Part shown: positions 52,240 through 61,644 of the stretch, piece after piece
Position numbering within the stretch: position 1 is the stretch's first letter
Layout of the letters: every line of letters starts with the position of its first letter
NCBI RefSeq assembly: GCF_014644315.1
Contig: NZ_BMKL01000001.1
Span: forward strand, 1,437,001 to 1,501,000
DNA length: 64,000 nt
Reading direction: 5' to 3'
Source: Tsuneonella deserti
Lineage (GTDB): Bacteria > Pseudomonadota > Alphaproteobacteria > Sphingomonadales > Sphingomonadaceae
Program-made: the position numbers and the translations under genes
The notes under the pieces: model-generated
Databases searched by the model: none
What the model saw: the letters and a program-made list of their open reading frames with translations, nothing else
Told to the model about the DNA's origin: nothing

Positions 52240-52986
52240 ATGAAACGCTTCCGCCTCGCCTCGTTCGCCATCGTCGCCACCCTTGCTCTTGCAGGGTGCA
52301 ATTCGAAGGATACGCCGAAGGAAGGCGAAGTCGCGGAAGGCAAGCCGATCGCGGCGATCCCCGCTCCGGAAGGACAGGCATGGTCCGATGTCGCTTCCTT
52401 CACCCCCGAAGGCGGCGTGGTCGAAGGTAACCCCAACGCGCCGATAAAGCTGGTGGAATACGCCAGCCATACCTGCAGCCACTGTGCCGAGTTCTCGGAA
52501 AACGCGAGCGAGGCGCTGCGCACCAAGTACGTCGACAGCGGTCGGGTGAGCTACGAAATCCGCAACCAGATCCACGATCCGATCGACCTGACCTTTGCCG
52601 TCCTGGCGCGTTGCGCGGGGCCGGAGGCGTTCCATGCCCTGGCGGAACAGGGTTGGGGCAATCTCAAGCCGATGTTCGATGCGGTCAACGCAAACAGCGG
52701 CGCGATGGAGGCCGCCATGAAGGCGCAGGGCCCTGCCCGCTTTGACGGCATCGCCCAAGGCGCCGGCCTCTACGATTTCTTCGCCCAGCGCGGCATCTCG
52801 CGCGATCAGGCCAAGGCCTGCCTCGCCAAGACCGACACCGCGACAAAGATCGCCGCAGATTCGGACAAGCAATCGTCCGAGCTCGACGTGACGGGCACCC
52901 CGTGGTTCTTCATCAATGGCGCCAGCGTCGGCACTCAGACCTGGCAGACGCTCGAACCCATGATCCAGCGCGCCGGCGCCCGGTAA
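52240..52986 (+). CDS. DsbA-family lipoprotein
   Basis: The 248-residue protein starts with a lipoprotein signal (LALAGC lipobox, cysteine at about 20) and then a thioredoxin fold with CSHC in HTCSHCAEF and the TGTPWFFING cis-proline loop. It is a paralogue of the preceding gene with a different CXXC dipeptide, which usually means a different redox potential. The lipid anchor should tether it to a membrane facing the periplasm. A longer frame from 52162 lacks the lipobox start and is rejected. It precedes smc by 27 bases. Confidence 0.9.
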   Translation: MKRFRLASFAIVATLALAGCNSKDTPKEGEVAEGKPIAAIPAPEGQAWSDVASFTPEGGVVEGNPNAPIKLVEYASHTCSHCAEFSENASEALRTKYVDSGRVSYEIRNQIHDPIDLTFAVLARCAGPEAFHALAEQGWGNLKPMFDAVNANSGAMEAAMKAQGPARFDGIAQGAGLYDFFAQRGISRDQAKACLAKTDTATKIAADSDKQSSELDVTGTPWFFINGASVGTQTWQTLEPMIQRAGAR

Positions 52987-53013
52987 CGAACCGGCGGGGA
53001 CGAAAACCCGGCC

Positions 53014-56000
53014 ATGCGCATCCGTCGACTGAAGCTCAGCGGTTTCAAGAGCTTCGTCGAGCCGTCGGAACTGCGCATCGAGCCGGGCCTGACCGGGGTA
53101 GTCGGGCCTAACGGCTGCGGGAAGTCCAACCTGCTTGAAGCGATCCGCTGGGTGATGGGCGAGAACTCGCCCAAGTCGATGCGCTCGGGCGGGATGGACG
53201 ATGTCATCTTCGCCGGCACCGCCAGCCGTCCGCCGCGCGACTTCGCCGAGGTCGTGCTGCAGGGAAACAGCGGGGATGGCGAGGAACTCGAAGTCGTGCG
53301 CCGGATCGAGCGCGGGGCCGGCAGCGCTTACCGCGTCAACGGACGCGACGTGCGAGCCAAGGACGTCGCGCTGACCTTTGCCGACGCCGCGACCGGCGCG
53401 CATTCGCCCGCCCTTGTGAGCCAGGGCAAGATTGCGCAGGTCATCGCCGCCAAGCCTGCCGAACGGCGAATGATGCTCGAAGAGGCCGCCGGGATCGCAG
53501 GCCTGCATGTGCGCCGGCGCGATGCCGAGGGAAAGCTTCGCCAGACCGAGGCGAACCTCGCGCGTCTCGAAGACCTGATGGCGGGTCTCGACAGCCAGAT
53601 CGCCAGCCTGCGCCGCCAGGCGCGCCAGGCCGAACGCTACAAGGCGCTGTCGGAAGAAATCAGGCTGGCCGAGGCCCGCCTGCTGTTCGCGCGCTGGCGT
53701 GACGCTGCCGCGGCAGCCGAGGCTGCGCGGGCTGAGGCCAAGGCAGCCGAACAGCGTGTGTCCGGTGCGCAGGACGCGGCCGGTGCCGCGCAGAGGGCCC
53801 AGGCCAGCGCCGCGCAAACCCTCGCCCAGGCGCGCGACGTCCTCGCCGACAGGCGGGACGATGCCAATGCCCACGGGCATCGCATGGCGGCGTTGTCCAG
53901 CCAGCTTGAAGCTGCGGAGCAACGGCTAAGCGACCTGGAACGCCAGCGGAGACGGCTGGAGCAGGATCGCGGCGACGCCGACCGCCTGACGCGGGATGCT
54001 GCGGACGCGCTCGCCCGACTGGACCGGGAAGCGGCCGCAAGCGCGGCAGCCCTCGCCGCTGACGAAGCGCGCCGCCCGGGCCTCGTCGCGAAGCTGGAAG
54101 ACGCCGATCGCGCCGCGCGCACCGCAGAGCTCGCGCTCGCCAAGGCGACCGCGGATCACGCCGGCCTCGAAGCCGAATGGCGCGTCGCGGAGGCCGAAGT
54201 CACGCAAGCCGCCGCCCGTCTTGCGCGGGTGGAAACAGAAATCCGGCGCGTCGAGGAAGGGCGCGCCGCTCTCGATCGTGCCGGCGATCCTGTCATCGCG
54301 GTCAACGAGGCCCGGGCAAATGCCGAACAAGCGACCGATGAAGTCGCCCGCCGCGGCATGGCGCTCGAAACGAAGCGGGCCGGCGCCGACGGCTTGCGGT
54401 CCGCGCGGGACGAAGCCGCGAGCGCGCTGTCCGCCGCCCGTGCCGAGTTCACCGGCGTGGAGCGCGAGTTCTCCGCCCTCGATCGTGATCGCCAGGCTCG
54501 CGCCAAGCAGGCTGCCAATCGCCACGGCCTGCCGCCCGCGCTGGACCGTGTGCGCGCCGCACCGGGCTACGAACGGGCACTCGCCGCAGTGCTGGGCCGC
54601 GATGCCAAGGCCCCGCTGGGTTCGCCCGGAAGCGAGATAGAAGGACGGTTCTGGACGGGCTCCAAAACGCCCGAGCCGGTGCCCGACACGCTCGCGCGCC
54701 ACGTACTGAAGTGCCCTGCGGAACTCGCGGCGCGGCTCGCGCTGGTTCACGTGGTGCCGAATGACGACGGGCGCCTGCTCCGCCCGGGCGAATGGTTGGT
54801 CACGATCGCGGGCGCCTTGCGGCGATGGGATGGATTCGTCGCGCGGGGAGAAGGCGCGGCCGAGGCAGCGCGCCTTGAAGCCGAAAATCGCCTGACCGAA
54901 CTGGAGGGGCTGCTTCCCCCGCTCAAGGCCGCGCTTGCCGAAGCGCAAGAAAACCAGGCTCGCGCTCAGGAGGAGCTTTCGCGGCTCCAGCAGGAGCTGG
55001 TTGCCGACGATCGCGATCTCCAAGGTGCGGTGGAGCGAGAGCGCGCCGCTCTTCGCAGGCTCGATCAGGCCGAAGCGGAGCGTGAGCGCCACGCTGCGAG
55101 ACTGGCCGAGCTGGAAACGATCAGGACGGACCTGGGCAAGCAGCAGGCGGCGGCCAAGGTGGACTTGGGAGCCACGGAAGCGAGGCGCGCCGCTCTCCCC
55201 CCGACCGACGCCGGGCGCAGGTCGCTGGACGCCGCGCGGGATCGGCACGACGCGGCGCGAAGGACCTTCCAGTCAGCGTCCGCGGATATTGCCGCGCACG
55301 ATCAGGCAATCGCCATCGCGCGCGAGCGAACGGCGGCGCAGCGCGCGGAAATGGCAAGCTGGCAGGCGCGCTCGAGCGAGGCGGCGCGGCGTCTCGGAGA
55401 CATGGCGCGGCGGTTCGAGGAAATCGAAGAAGAACGCGCGGTGGTGGCCGCAAAGCCCGCATCGCTCATGCTCGAGATCGAGCAAGGCGAGAGCGTCCGC
55501 GCGCGGATCTCGCACGAACTCGCAGAAGCGGAAGGCGCGGTAGCCGAAGCTCAGGCCAGCGCACAAGCCGCCGACCGGGTCCTCGCCGAATCGACGGAGG
55601 CGCTTGCCGCGGCCCGGGAGAGCCGTGCGGGTCTCTCGGCACGGGCCGAAAGCGAGGAGCAGCGCCGCGACGAGATGAACCGCATTTCGGGCGAGCGCTT
55701 CCAGTGCCCCCCGCCCCTGCTGGTGAGCCGGTTCGGCTTCGCCGCCGAGGATGTGCGCAATGCTGGCCTTGAATCGGAGGAAATGGACCGGCTGGTCGCC
55801 TCGCGCGAGCGGATCGGCCCAGTGAATCTCGTCGCCGCCGAGGAACTGGCGCGAATCGAGCAGGAGCACGGCACGAGCGCGGAGGAGCAGGCGGAGTTAG
55901 TCGAAGCGGTCAACCGCCTGCGCGGGTCGATCGGCAACCTGAACCGTGAGGGTCGCGAACGACTCCGCGCTGCGTTCGAACAGGTCGACCAGCATTTCCG

Positions 56001-56439
56001 CCGGTTGTTCACCCGCTTGTTCGAGGGCGGCCAGGCGCACCTAGCGCTGGTGGACAGCGACGATCCGCTCGATGCGGGTCTCGAGATCTTCGCTCAGCCG
56101 CCGGGCAAGCGTTTGCAGTCGCTAACTTTGCTGTCTGGCGGGGAGCAGGCACTCACCGCGATCGCGCTGATTTTCGCACTGTTCCTTACCAACCCCGCGC
56201 CTATTTGCGTGCTCGACGAGGTCGACGCGCCGCTCGACGATGCCAACATCGACCGTTTCTGCGACCTGCTGGATTCCATGGTCGCGGAAACGGACACCCG
56301 CTATCTCATCGTCACTCACAACGCGGTGACGATGAGCCGGATGCACCGCCTTTTCGGGGTAACGATGGTCGAGCGAGGGGTCAGCCGGCTGGTCAGCGTC
56401 GACCTTGGCGCGGCAGAGGAACTGCTCGCCGCGGAATGA
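53014..56439 (+). CDS. smc: Chromosome segregation ATPase SMC
   Basis: SMC compacts and organises the chromosome with ScpA and ScpB. The 1141-residue protein has Walker A GPNGCGKSN near residue 32, two long coiled coils, a hinge in the middle (about 500-620), the ABC signature LLSGGEQAL, and Walker B CVLDEVDAPLDD near the C-terminus. Alanine, arginine and glutamate dominate the coiled coils, which also creates long antisense frames. It ends the dciA-dsbA-dsbA-smc operon. Length is normal for alphaproteobacteria. Confidence 0.96.
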   Translation: MRIRRLKLSGFKSFVEPSELRIEPGLTGVVGPNGCGKSNLLEAIRWVMGENSPKSMRSGGMDDVIFAGTASRPPRDFAEVVLQGNSGDGEELEVVRRIERGAGSAYRVNGRDVRAKDVALTFADAATGAHSPALVSQGKIAQVIAAKPAERRMMLEEAAGIAGLHVRRRDAEGKLRQTEANLARLEDLMAGLDSQIASLRRQARQAERYKALSEEIRLAEARLLFARWRDAAAAAEAARAEAKAAEQRVSGAQDAAGAAQRAQASAAQTLAQARDVLADRRDDANAHGHRMAALSSQLEAAEQRLSDLERQRRRLEQDRGDADRLTRDAADALARLDREAAASAAALAADEARRPGLVAKLEDADRAARTAELALAKATADHAGLEAEWRVAEAEVTQAAARLARVETEIRRVEEGRAALDRAGDPVIAVNEARANAEQATDEVARRGMALETKRAGADGLRSARDEAASALSAARAEFTGVEREFSALDRDRQARAKQAANRHGLPPALDRVRAAPGYERALAAVLGRDAKAPLGSPGSEIEGRFWTGSKTPEPVPDTLARHVLKCPAELAARLALVHVVPNDDGRLLRPGEWLVTIAGALRRWDGFVARGEGAAEAARLEAENRLTELEGLLPPLKAALAEAQENQARAQEELSRLQQELVADDRDLQGAVERERAALRRLDQAEAERERHAARLAELETIRTDLGKQQAAAKVDLGATEARRAALPPTDAGRRSLDAARDRHDAARRTFQSASADIAAHDQAIAIARERTAAQRAEMASWQARSSEAARRLGDMARRFEEIEEERAVVAAKPASLMLEIEQGESVRARISHELAEAEGAVAEAQASAQAADRVLAESTEALAAARESRAGLSARAESEEQRRDEMNRISGERFQCPPPLLVSRFGFAAEDVRNAGLESEEMDRLVASRERIGPVNLVAAEELARIEQEHGTSAEEQAELVEAVNRLRGSIGNLNREGRERLRAAFEQVDQHFRRLFTRLFEGGQAHLALVDSDDPLDAGLEIFAQPPGKRLQSLTLLSGGEQALTAIALIFALFLTNPAPICVLDEVDAPLDDANIDRFCDLLDSMVAETDTRYLIVTHNAVTMSRMHRLFGVTMVERGVSRLVSVDLGAAEELLAAE

Positions 56440-56594
56440 GGTCAGCGACACAGCGCGTCCCGATCAACGCGCCGCGTCCGTCCGAAACCCTTCTCGATGG
56501 TGGACCGGCGGGGTCTCAGACCTGGGGGACGGAAGCGGCATGGGATCGCGCACATGACAGCGCCGGCCCAGAGTCGTTTCGGCACACGAGGTGG
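56440..56594. other. Gap between converging smc and merR-type gene
   Basis: This 155-base gap holds no gene. No tRNA-like cloverleaf is visible, although a tRNA-Pro often follows this regulator in related genomes. A short GGTCTCAGACC palindrome at 56512-56522 is too small to be a convincing terminator. Confidence 0.35.
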
Positions 56595-56996
56595 TCAGAA
56601 TTCGAGCGCGTCCGCCAGAGTAGTGCGGATGGCGCGCAGCCTCTCGACCAATTCGGGCGGCACCGCGTCGTGGGCCGTGGCGGCCTCGGGAGCGGTTCGC
56701 TGTTCTCGGGCTTCTCCCGATGGGCTCGCGCCCGGGGACGTGCGAAAATCCTTCAGCGCAGTCCGCGCACCGCGCAGTGTATATCCCTCGCGGTTCACGA
56801 GGCGGTCGATCTCGCGCACCAGAGCCACGTCCTCAGGACGATAGTAGCGGCGCCCGCCGCTGCGCTTGAGCGGCCGGAGATTTGGAAACTGCTCTTCCCA
56901 ATACCGAAGGACGTGGGCCTTGATGCCGAGCGCCTCGCCCAGTTCACCGATCGTGCGCAGCGCACCCTCGTCCTTGCCGTCGTCGAAGCCCGCCAT
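56595..56996 (-). CDS. MerR-family transcriptional regulator
   Basis: The 133-residue protein has the MerR DNA-binding domain at 15-82: RTIGELGEALGIKAHVLRYWEEQFPNL and GGRRYYRPEDVALVREIDRLV. The C-terminal part is short, with no cysteines for metal binding, as in the MerR-like protein found after ihfA throughout alphaproteobacteria. Its regulon is unknown. It follows ihfA by 22 bases in the rpmF-plsX-fabH-ihfA-merR block. Confidence 0.93.
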   Translation of the reverse strand: MAGFDDGKDEGALRTIGELGEALGIKAHVLRYWEEQFPNLRPLKRSGGRRYYRPEDVALVREIDRLVNREGYTLRGARTALKDFRTSPGASPSGEAREQRTAPEAATAHDAVPPELVERLRAIRTTLADALEF

Positions 56997-57018
56997 CCGC
57001 TAATCCTGCTCCCGGCCC

Positions 57019-57318
57019 TCAGCCCTTCGCCACTCGCTCCTTGAGCAGCTGGCTGGCGCGGAAAGTCATCACACGCCGGGGAGTGATGGGCACTTCCACG
57101 CCCGTCTTGGGATTACGGCCGATCCGCTCGCGCTTTTCGCGCAGCACGAAAGTGCCGAAACCCGAAATCTTCACGTTCTCGCCCCGCGACATCGCCTCGC
57201 ACATATGACGAAGGACCGCCTCGACCAGGTCGAGCGCTTCCGCGCGCGAAAAGCCCAGCTTGCGGTTGATCATGTCCGCGAGGTCTGCGCGGGTCAGAGT
57301 GCTTACCGAGCGCGTCAT
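57019..57318 (-). CDS. ihfA: Integration host factor alpha subunit
   Basis: IHF-alpha bends DNA sharply as a heterodimer with IHF-beta. The 99-residue protein shows [22 protein letters not shown], the [12 protein letters not shown] core and the DNA-binding arm with [20 protein letters not shown]. The partner ihfB is not in the window. A GGAGAA ribosome-binding site precedes the ATG. A separate promoter candidate lies in the 101-base gap after fabH. Confidence 0.95.
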   Translation of the reverse strand: MTRSVSTLTRADLADMINRKLGFSRAEALDLVEAVLRHMCEAMSRGENVKISGFGTFVLREKRERIGRNPKTGVEVPITPRRVMTFRASQLLKERVAKG

Positions 57319-57363
57319 GGCGGCTGTTCTCCTGCATAACGGAGCGACCCGGTGATTGCCGCT

Positions 57364-57391
57364 ATGCTAGCGAATTTTCCGCTTAGCGCAA
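57364..57391 (-). promoter_or_regulatory. Candidate promoter of ihfA
   Basis: On the minus strand TTGCGC (57391-57386), a 16-base spacer and TAGCAT (57369-57364) resemble sigma-70 boxes, about 46 bases before the ATG. An internal promoter here would let ihfA be expressed apart from fabH. Confidence 0.35.
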
Positions 57392-57419
57392 TGCTTTATG
57401 CGCAGGATTTCCCAATCCG

Positions 57420-58385
57420 CTATATGCGAACGAGGCTGGCGCCCCAGGTAAACCCGCCGCCCATCGCCTCAAGCATGACCAGATCGCCCGGCTTGATGCG
57501 GCCATCGCGCACCGCGGCGTCGAAGGCGAGCGGCACGGATGCGGCCGAGGTGTTGGCGTGACGATCGACGGTGACCACGACTTTCTCGGGCGGGAGCCCG
57601 AGCTTGCGGGCGGTGGCGTCGAGAATCCGCGCGTTTGCCTGGTGTGGCACGACCCAATCTATGTCGGTCGCGGCAAAACCGGTTTCGGCGAGCACGGTTT
57701 CAAGGACCGAGGCGAGATTGGTCACCGCGTGACGAAAGACCTCGCGCCCTTTCATCCGGACCTTGCCGACCGTACCCGTCGTGGACGGCCCGCCATCGAC
57801 ATAGAGAAGCTCATTATGCGCGCCATCGGCATGCAGCTTGCTGTAGATGACACCGGGCCCGTCTTCGCCGACGTCGCGGGCTTCGAGAATCATCGCGCCG
57901 GCACCGTCGCCGAACAGGACGCAGGTAGTGCGGTCCTCCCAGTCAAGGATGCGGCTGAAGGTCTCCGCGCCGATTACCAGCGCGCGTTTGGAAAGACCGG
58001 TTCTGAGCATCGAGTCGGCGGTCGCCAGCGCGTAGAGAAAGCCCGAACATACCGCGGCGACATCGAACGCTACCCCTCCGTGGCAACCCAGCAGGTCCTG
58101 CACCTTGGTAGCGGTCGCGGGAAACGTCTGGTCCGGGGTGGCAGTGGCGAGGACGATCAGGCCGACGTCGCCCGGGCCAAGCGATGCGGCTTCGAGAGCT
58201 GCCCGCGCGGCTTCGGCGGCGAGGGTCGCAGTCGTCTCCCCCTCGCCCGCGATGTAGCGATTGCGGATGCCGGTTCGCTCGACGATCCATTCATCGCTGG
58301 TATCGACCATCTGCGCCATTTCGGCGTTGGACACCGCGCGCTTCGGCAGCGCCGAGCCCGATCCTACGATGACCGAGCGGATCAC
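57420..58385 (-). CDS. fabH: 3-oxoacyl-ACP synthase III
   Basis: FabH starts fatty-acid synthesis by condensing acetyl-CoA with malonyl-ACP. The 321-residue enzyme has the Cys-His-Asn triad in [21 protein letters not shown] and HANTSAASV. The start is GTG overlapping the plsX stop (GTGA). The gene belongs to the rpmF-plsX-fabH-ihfA-merR cluster. All catalytic residues look intact and the length is normal. Confidence 0.96.
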   Translation of the reverse strand: MIRSVIVGSGSALPKRAVSNAEMAQMVDTSDEWIVERTGIRNRYIAGEGETTATLAAEAARAALEAASLGPGDVGLIVLATATPDQTFPATATKVQDLLGCHGGVAFDVAAVCSGFLYALATADSMLRTGLSKRALVIGAETFSRILDWEDRTTCVLFGDGAGAMILEARDVGEDGPGVIYSKLHADGAHNELLYVDGGPSTTGTVGKVRMKGREVFRHAVTNLASVLETVLAETGFAATDIDWVVPHQANARILDATARKLGLPPEKVVVTVDRHANTSAASVPLAFDAAVRDGRIKPGDLVMLEAMGGGFTWGASLVRI

Positions 58386-59494
58386 GCGCCTTGCCCTTCG
58401 CTCGTGTCAGCTTCGGCTTCGGCCTCGCGGTCGACCTTCCCGGCGGCGTTCGCGCGGGCGCTGCTGCGCAACCGCGTTTCGCCGAGCTCGGCGAGGTCGG
58501 CGGAGATGCGGTGCGTCAGGTCTTCCTCCAGCAAGCGGGCGGCGACCGTCACGGCGTTGGCCACTCCGGTCGCGTTGGCGCTGCCGTGGCTTTTTACCAC
58601 CACGCCGTTGAGGCCAAGGAATACCGCCCCGTTGTGATTGTTCGGATCGAGGTGATGCTTGAGCAACTCGGTGGCGGGTCGAGAGACGAGAAATCCGATC
58701 TTGGATCGCAGCGAGCTGGTGAACGCGTTGCGCAACAAGTCCGTCACGAAGCGCGCGGCACCCTCGATCGCCTTCAGCGCGATGTTGCCGGAAAAGCCGT
58801 CGGTCACGACCACGTCACAGAACCCGCGATTGATCTTGTCCGCCTCGATGAAACCGTCGAAGCTCAGCGCGAGACCGGTGGCGGCGCGCAGGCGCTGGGT
58901 GGCTTCCTGCAGCTGCTCGGTGCCCTTGGTTTCCTCGGTGCCGATATTCAGAAGACGGACGCGCGGCGCCTCGCGCCCGGTGACGATGCGGGAATAGGCC
59001 GCGCCCATGATGGCGAACTGGACGAGGTTGCGCGCATCGCACTCGGTATTGGCGCCGAGATCGAGCATGATGACGTCGTTTTCGCCCAGGCTGGGCATCA
59101 ACGCCGCCAGCGCAGGCCGGTCAATGCCCTTGATGGTGCGCAGCGAGAGCTTGCTCATCGCCATCAGCGCGCCGGTGTTGCCCGCGCTGACCGCGGCGCC
59201 CGCATGGCCCTGTTTAACCGCATTGACTGCGAGACCCATGCTGGTGGTCTTGGCGCGGCGCAGTGCGGCGGTCGGCTTCTCGTCTCCGGAAACCACATCG
59301 TCGCAGTGAAGTATCTCGGAAGCGCCACGCATCTGCGGATGCGCATCGAGCGCGGCCTTGATCCGCGGCTCGTCGCCCACCAGCAGGAACTTGAACTTGT
59401 CGTGCCGGCGCCGCGCGAGGGCGGCGCCAGAAATCATCGTCTGCACGCCCTCATCGCCGCCCATCGCATCGACGGCGATACGGGGCAGTGTCAT
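58382..59494 (-). CDS. plsX: Phosphate acyltransferase PlsX
   Basis: PlsX makes acyl-phosphate from acyl-ACP, feeding PlsY (6919-7500 in this window). The 370-residue protein starts [12 protein letters not shown] and has the conserved [30 protein letters not shown] and [14 protein letters not shown] stretches. It overlaps fabH by four bases and follows rpmF by 25 bases. The C-terminal 30 residues are a variable, charged tail. Confidence 0.96.
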   Translation of the reverse strand: MTLPRIAVDAMGGDEGVQTMISGAALARRRHDKFKFLLVGDEPRIKAALDAHPQMRGASEILHCDDVVSGDEKPTAALRRAKTTSMGLAVNAVKQGHAGAAVSAGNTGALMAMSKLSLRTIKGIDRPALAALMPSLGENDVIMLDLGANTECDARNLVQFAIMGAAYSRIVTGREAPRVRLLNIGTEETKGTEQLQEATQRLRAATGLALSFDGFIEADKINRGFCDVVVTDGFSGNIALKAIEGAARFVTDLLRNAFTSSLRSKIGFLVSRPATELLKHHLDPNNHNGAVFLGLNGVVVKSHGSANATGVANAVTVAARLLEEDLTHRISADLAELGETRLRSSARANAAGKVDREAEAEADTSEGQGA

Positions 59495-59519
59495 GACAGC
59501 GCGACCCGTCTACCGGCCG

Positions 59520-59699
59520 TCAGAGGCCGACGGCGATGACTTCGCGGCCGTTGTAGTGACCGCAGTGGCCGCACAGGTTGTGCGGACGCTTCAGCTCGCC
59601 ACAGTTGCTGCACTCGTGATGCGCTTCGACCTTGAGAGCGTCGTGCGACCGGCGCATGCCCCGGCGAGAGGGCGAAGTCTTTCTTTTGGGGACAGCCAT
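59520..59699 (-). CDS. rpmF: 50S ribosomal protein L32
   Basis: This 59-residue ribosomal protein begins [20 protein letters not shown], the standard bacterial L32 start. It retains all four zinc-ribbon cysteines (Cys30, Cys33, Cys43, Cys46) in ECSNCG and LCGHCG. The gene is read directly from 59699 to a TGA at 59520-59522. It heads the rpmF-plsX-fabH operon, a classic arrangement linking ribosome and membrane-lipid supply. Confidence 0.95.
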   Translation of the reverse strand: MAVPKRKTSPSRRGMRRSHDALKVEAHHECSNCGELKRPHNLCGHCGHYNGREVIAVGL

Positions 59700-59833
59700 T
59701 GCGGCACCTGTTCCAGTGATATCGTTCGATTGACGGGCGCTCTAGGCCAACGCCCCGCAGCGCACAACCCATGCGGGCGGGCACGCTTCACGGAACCCAG
59801 CCTTCGCGGGAAGGCGCGGCCTATAGCGAAATT

Positions 59834-59854
59834 CGCGCGCGTTGCAAGCGCGCG
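59834..59854. other. GC hairpin upstream of rpmF
   Basis: CGCGCGC (59834-59840) pairs with GCGCGCG (59848-59854) around a seven-base loop, about 135 bases before the rpmF start and 51 bases before the MAPEG start. It may lie in the rpmF leader or be a transcript end. The rest of the 205-base gap shows no gene. Confidence 0.35.
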
Positions 59855-59904
59855 CCACTGTGCTAGCTGACCTGCCGGATCGCATCGATATTCTTCGGGG
59901 AGTT

Positions 59905-60306
59905 ATGGGGCTGATGATCCTTCCGGTTACGCTAACCGCCGCTGCCGCGGCTGCCGTCATCAACATCTGGCTCTCGATGCGGATCGGCCGCCTGCGCATG
60001 GCGCACAAGATTTCCATCGGCGACGACGCCGGCGGTCCGCTCACCGCGCGAATGCGCGCGCAGCTCAATTTCGTGGAGAATACCGCCTTCGTGCTGGTGC
60101 TCATCGCAGCGATCGAGCTGTCGGGCAAAGGGGGCCTGTGGCTATCCTGGGTTGCCGCGATCTACATGCTCGGGCGCGTGGCGCACGGTCTGGGCATGGA
60201 CGGCGGAGCGCTCGGCAAGGGGCGCTCGATCGGCACGGCGATCACCATGCTGACCCAACTGGGACTAGCGGTAGTGGCGGTGCTGATCGCGCTCGGGCAG
60301 TTCTAG
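59905..60306 (+). CDS. MAPEG-family membrane protein (third copy)
   Basis: The 133-residue protein has four membrane helices and MAPEG-type features: a first helix running into LSMRIGRLRMAHKISIGD, then ARMRAQLNFVENTAFVLVLIA and LGRVAHGLGMDG. It is a distinct branch from the tandem pair at 21680-22557, with RAQ.NF.E in place of HNY.HL.E. The ATG at 59905 or 59914 is possible. It is divergent from rpmF and converges with the metallo-hydrolase, the two stop codons sharing the palindrome CTAG. Confidence 0.87.
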   Translation: MGLMILPVTLTAAAAAAVINIWLSMRIGRLRMAHKISIGDDAGGPLTARMRAQLNFVENTAFVLVLIAAIELSGKGGLWLSWVAAIYMLGRVAHGLGMDGGALGKGRSIGTAITMLTQLGLAVVAVLIALGQF

Positions 60307-60968
60307 CTTAGAGCGTAGTCGCTGACGAAGGCGTTCGTCTGCCGTTCGCGGCCGAAAGTGCTGGTCGGGCCATGACCAGGGATGAAGGTCACGTCGTTGC
60401 CCAGCGGCCATAGCTTCCGGGTAATGGCGTCGATAAGATCCTGGTGATTGCCCATCGGGAAATCGGTCCGGCCGATCGATCCCTGGAACAGAACGTCCCC
60501 GACGATCGCGAAGTTCGACGGGCGGTGGAAGAACACCACGTGCCCGGGAGTGTGGCCCGGGCAGTGGATTACCTCCAGCGTCAGGTCGCCGACAGTCACG
60601 GTGTCGCCATCGAGCAGCCAGCGATCAGGCTCGAACACTTCGGCCTGCATCCCGTACTTGCCGCCGTCCTCACCCAGCCGGCTGATCCAGAACCGGTCGG
60701 CTTCGTGGGGACCCTCGATCGGCAGGCCAAGTTCCCTGGCCAGCATTCCCGCCTGCCCGCAGTGATCGAGATGGCCATGGGTGACGAGCAGCTTTTCCAG
60801 CGTCACACCGGCCTTGGCCACGGCCGCCTTGAGCCGATCCAGGTCGCCACCGGGATCGACCAGCGCCCCCTTCATCGTCCGGGTACACCAGATCAGCGAG
60901 CAGTTCTGTTGCAGCGGTGTCACCGGGATGATCGCGGCGCGCATCGGCGGTTGCTGAGTGTCGTTCAT
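60303..60968 (-). CDS. Metallo-beta-lactamase-fold hydrolase (glyoxalase II-like)
   Basis: The 221-residue protein has the zinc motif THGHLDHCG, then HCPGHTPGHVVFF, GDVLFQGSIGRTDFP and a final FIPGHGPTS. This is the pattern of YcbL-type small glyoxalase II-like enzymes, which hydrolyse thioesters or related substrates. The ATG at 60968 is the conserved start; the longer frame to 61142 is non-coding by appearance. Its TAG stop overlaps that of the converging MAPEG gene. Confidence 0.92.
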   Translation of the reverse strand: MNDTQQPPMRAAIIPVTPLQQNCSLIWCTRTMKGALVDPGGDLDRLKAAVAKAGVTLEKLLVTHGHLDHCGQAGMLARELGLPIEGPHEADRFWISRLGEDGGKYGMQAEVFEPDRWLLDGDTVTVGDLTLEVIHCPGHTPGHVVFFHRPSNFAIVGDVLFQGSIGRTDFPMGNHQDLIDAITRKLWPLGNDVTFIPGHGPTSTFGRERQTNAFVSDYALS

Positions 60969-61152
60969 GGAGCGAAGAAGTGGCCGTGCCGGGCCGCGAA
61001 TGCAAGTAAGCGCGGCGCGCCCCCGCAGGTCCTGCTGGCCCGAAGAGACGCGGCACAAGGGTCGCATTGGCAACCCAGGCAAGGAGCTGGCGACGCGCTT
61101 TCGGCGGAATAGCAAAGGTGGCGGAGAACTGTCCTCCCCCACCCCCGCCTGC

Positions 61153-61644
61153 TTAGAAGCCGCCGGCGACTGCGAGCGATACGACCGGGCTGGGTAGCCC
61201 GCTCTGGGCCCAGCGGCTGTTGCGCTGGGCCGCCCGCTCCCTCGCCTCCGCTAGCATTTTTTCGAGGTCGTACTGGTTGTCGGCCACGATCACGGCGGCC
61301 TCGATCAGCTGGTTCGGCCTGGCCCCGTTGAACAGGGGATACAGCGTGCGGATCTTCCCGACAGTCTGGCGCCCCACGCGATCGAGGTTCGGCTTGCGCT
61401 CACTCGAAGCGACTGTCTTGATGTTCTGGGGCTTGCCGTTTTCGTCGCAGTTGAAGCGGACGTAGGTGATGCCCGTCTCGCTGCGCGATAGATCCACCCG
61501 CCCCATTGCCCTGTCGAGGCTGCGTGAGGCGTTCTGGACCCAGGAGGTGAAGGACGGGTTTGCCGTTACCGTCATCTCGGGTTGTCTGGCGGGCGCGGAC
61601 GCGGCGATGCACGCCGCCGCCGCGGCTAAGACGAACTTGTTCAT
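61153..61644 (-). CDS. Secreted TonB-C-like domain protein
   Basis: The 163-residue protein has a signal peptide (1-19). The mature part contains TGITYVRFNCDENGKPQNIKTV, which resembles the C-terminal TonB domain fold (bacterial energy-transducer type) seen in many small sphingomonad periplasmic proteins. There is no membrane anchor, so it is not a complete TonB. Function is unknown. It stops about 185 bases downstream of the metallo-hydrolase start and is transcribed alone. Its upstream region carries repeated ATTTCGT elements. Confidence 0.75.
   Translation of the reverse strand: MNKFVLAAAAACIAASAPARQPEMTVTANPSFTSWVQNASRSLDRAMGRVDLSRSETGITYVRFNCDENGKPQNIKTVASSERKPNLDRVGRQTVGKIRTLYPLFNGARPNQLIEAAVIVADNQYDLEKMLAEARERAAQRNSRWAQSGLPSPVVSLAVAGGF

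Noticed and set aside
53926..55248. 440-residue open frame on the minus strand opposite smc
   Set aside because: It is a shadow of the Ala/Arg/Glu-rich SMC coiled coil with no recognisable domain. Similar shadows lie opposite topA (3111-4232), dprA (5816-7138), the DAHP synthase gene (27593-28897), fabH (57558-58637) and plsX (58391-59539).
56440..56594. tRNA expected between smc and the MerR gene
   Set aside because: No acceptor stem, anticodon arm or TTCGA-type T-loop could be laid out in this gap, so no tRNA is called here or elsewhere in the window.
60969..61142. Longer N-terminus for the metallo-hydrolase
   Set aside because: The 58 extra residues are arginine/proline-rich and lack conservation; the ATG at 60968 begins the normal family N-terminus.
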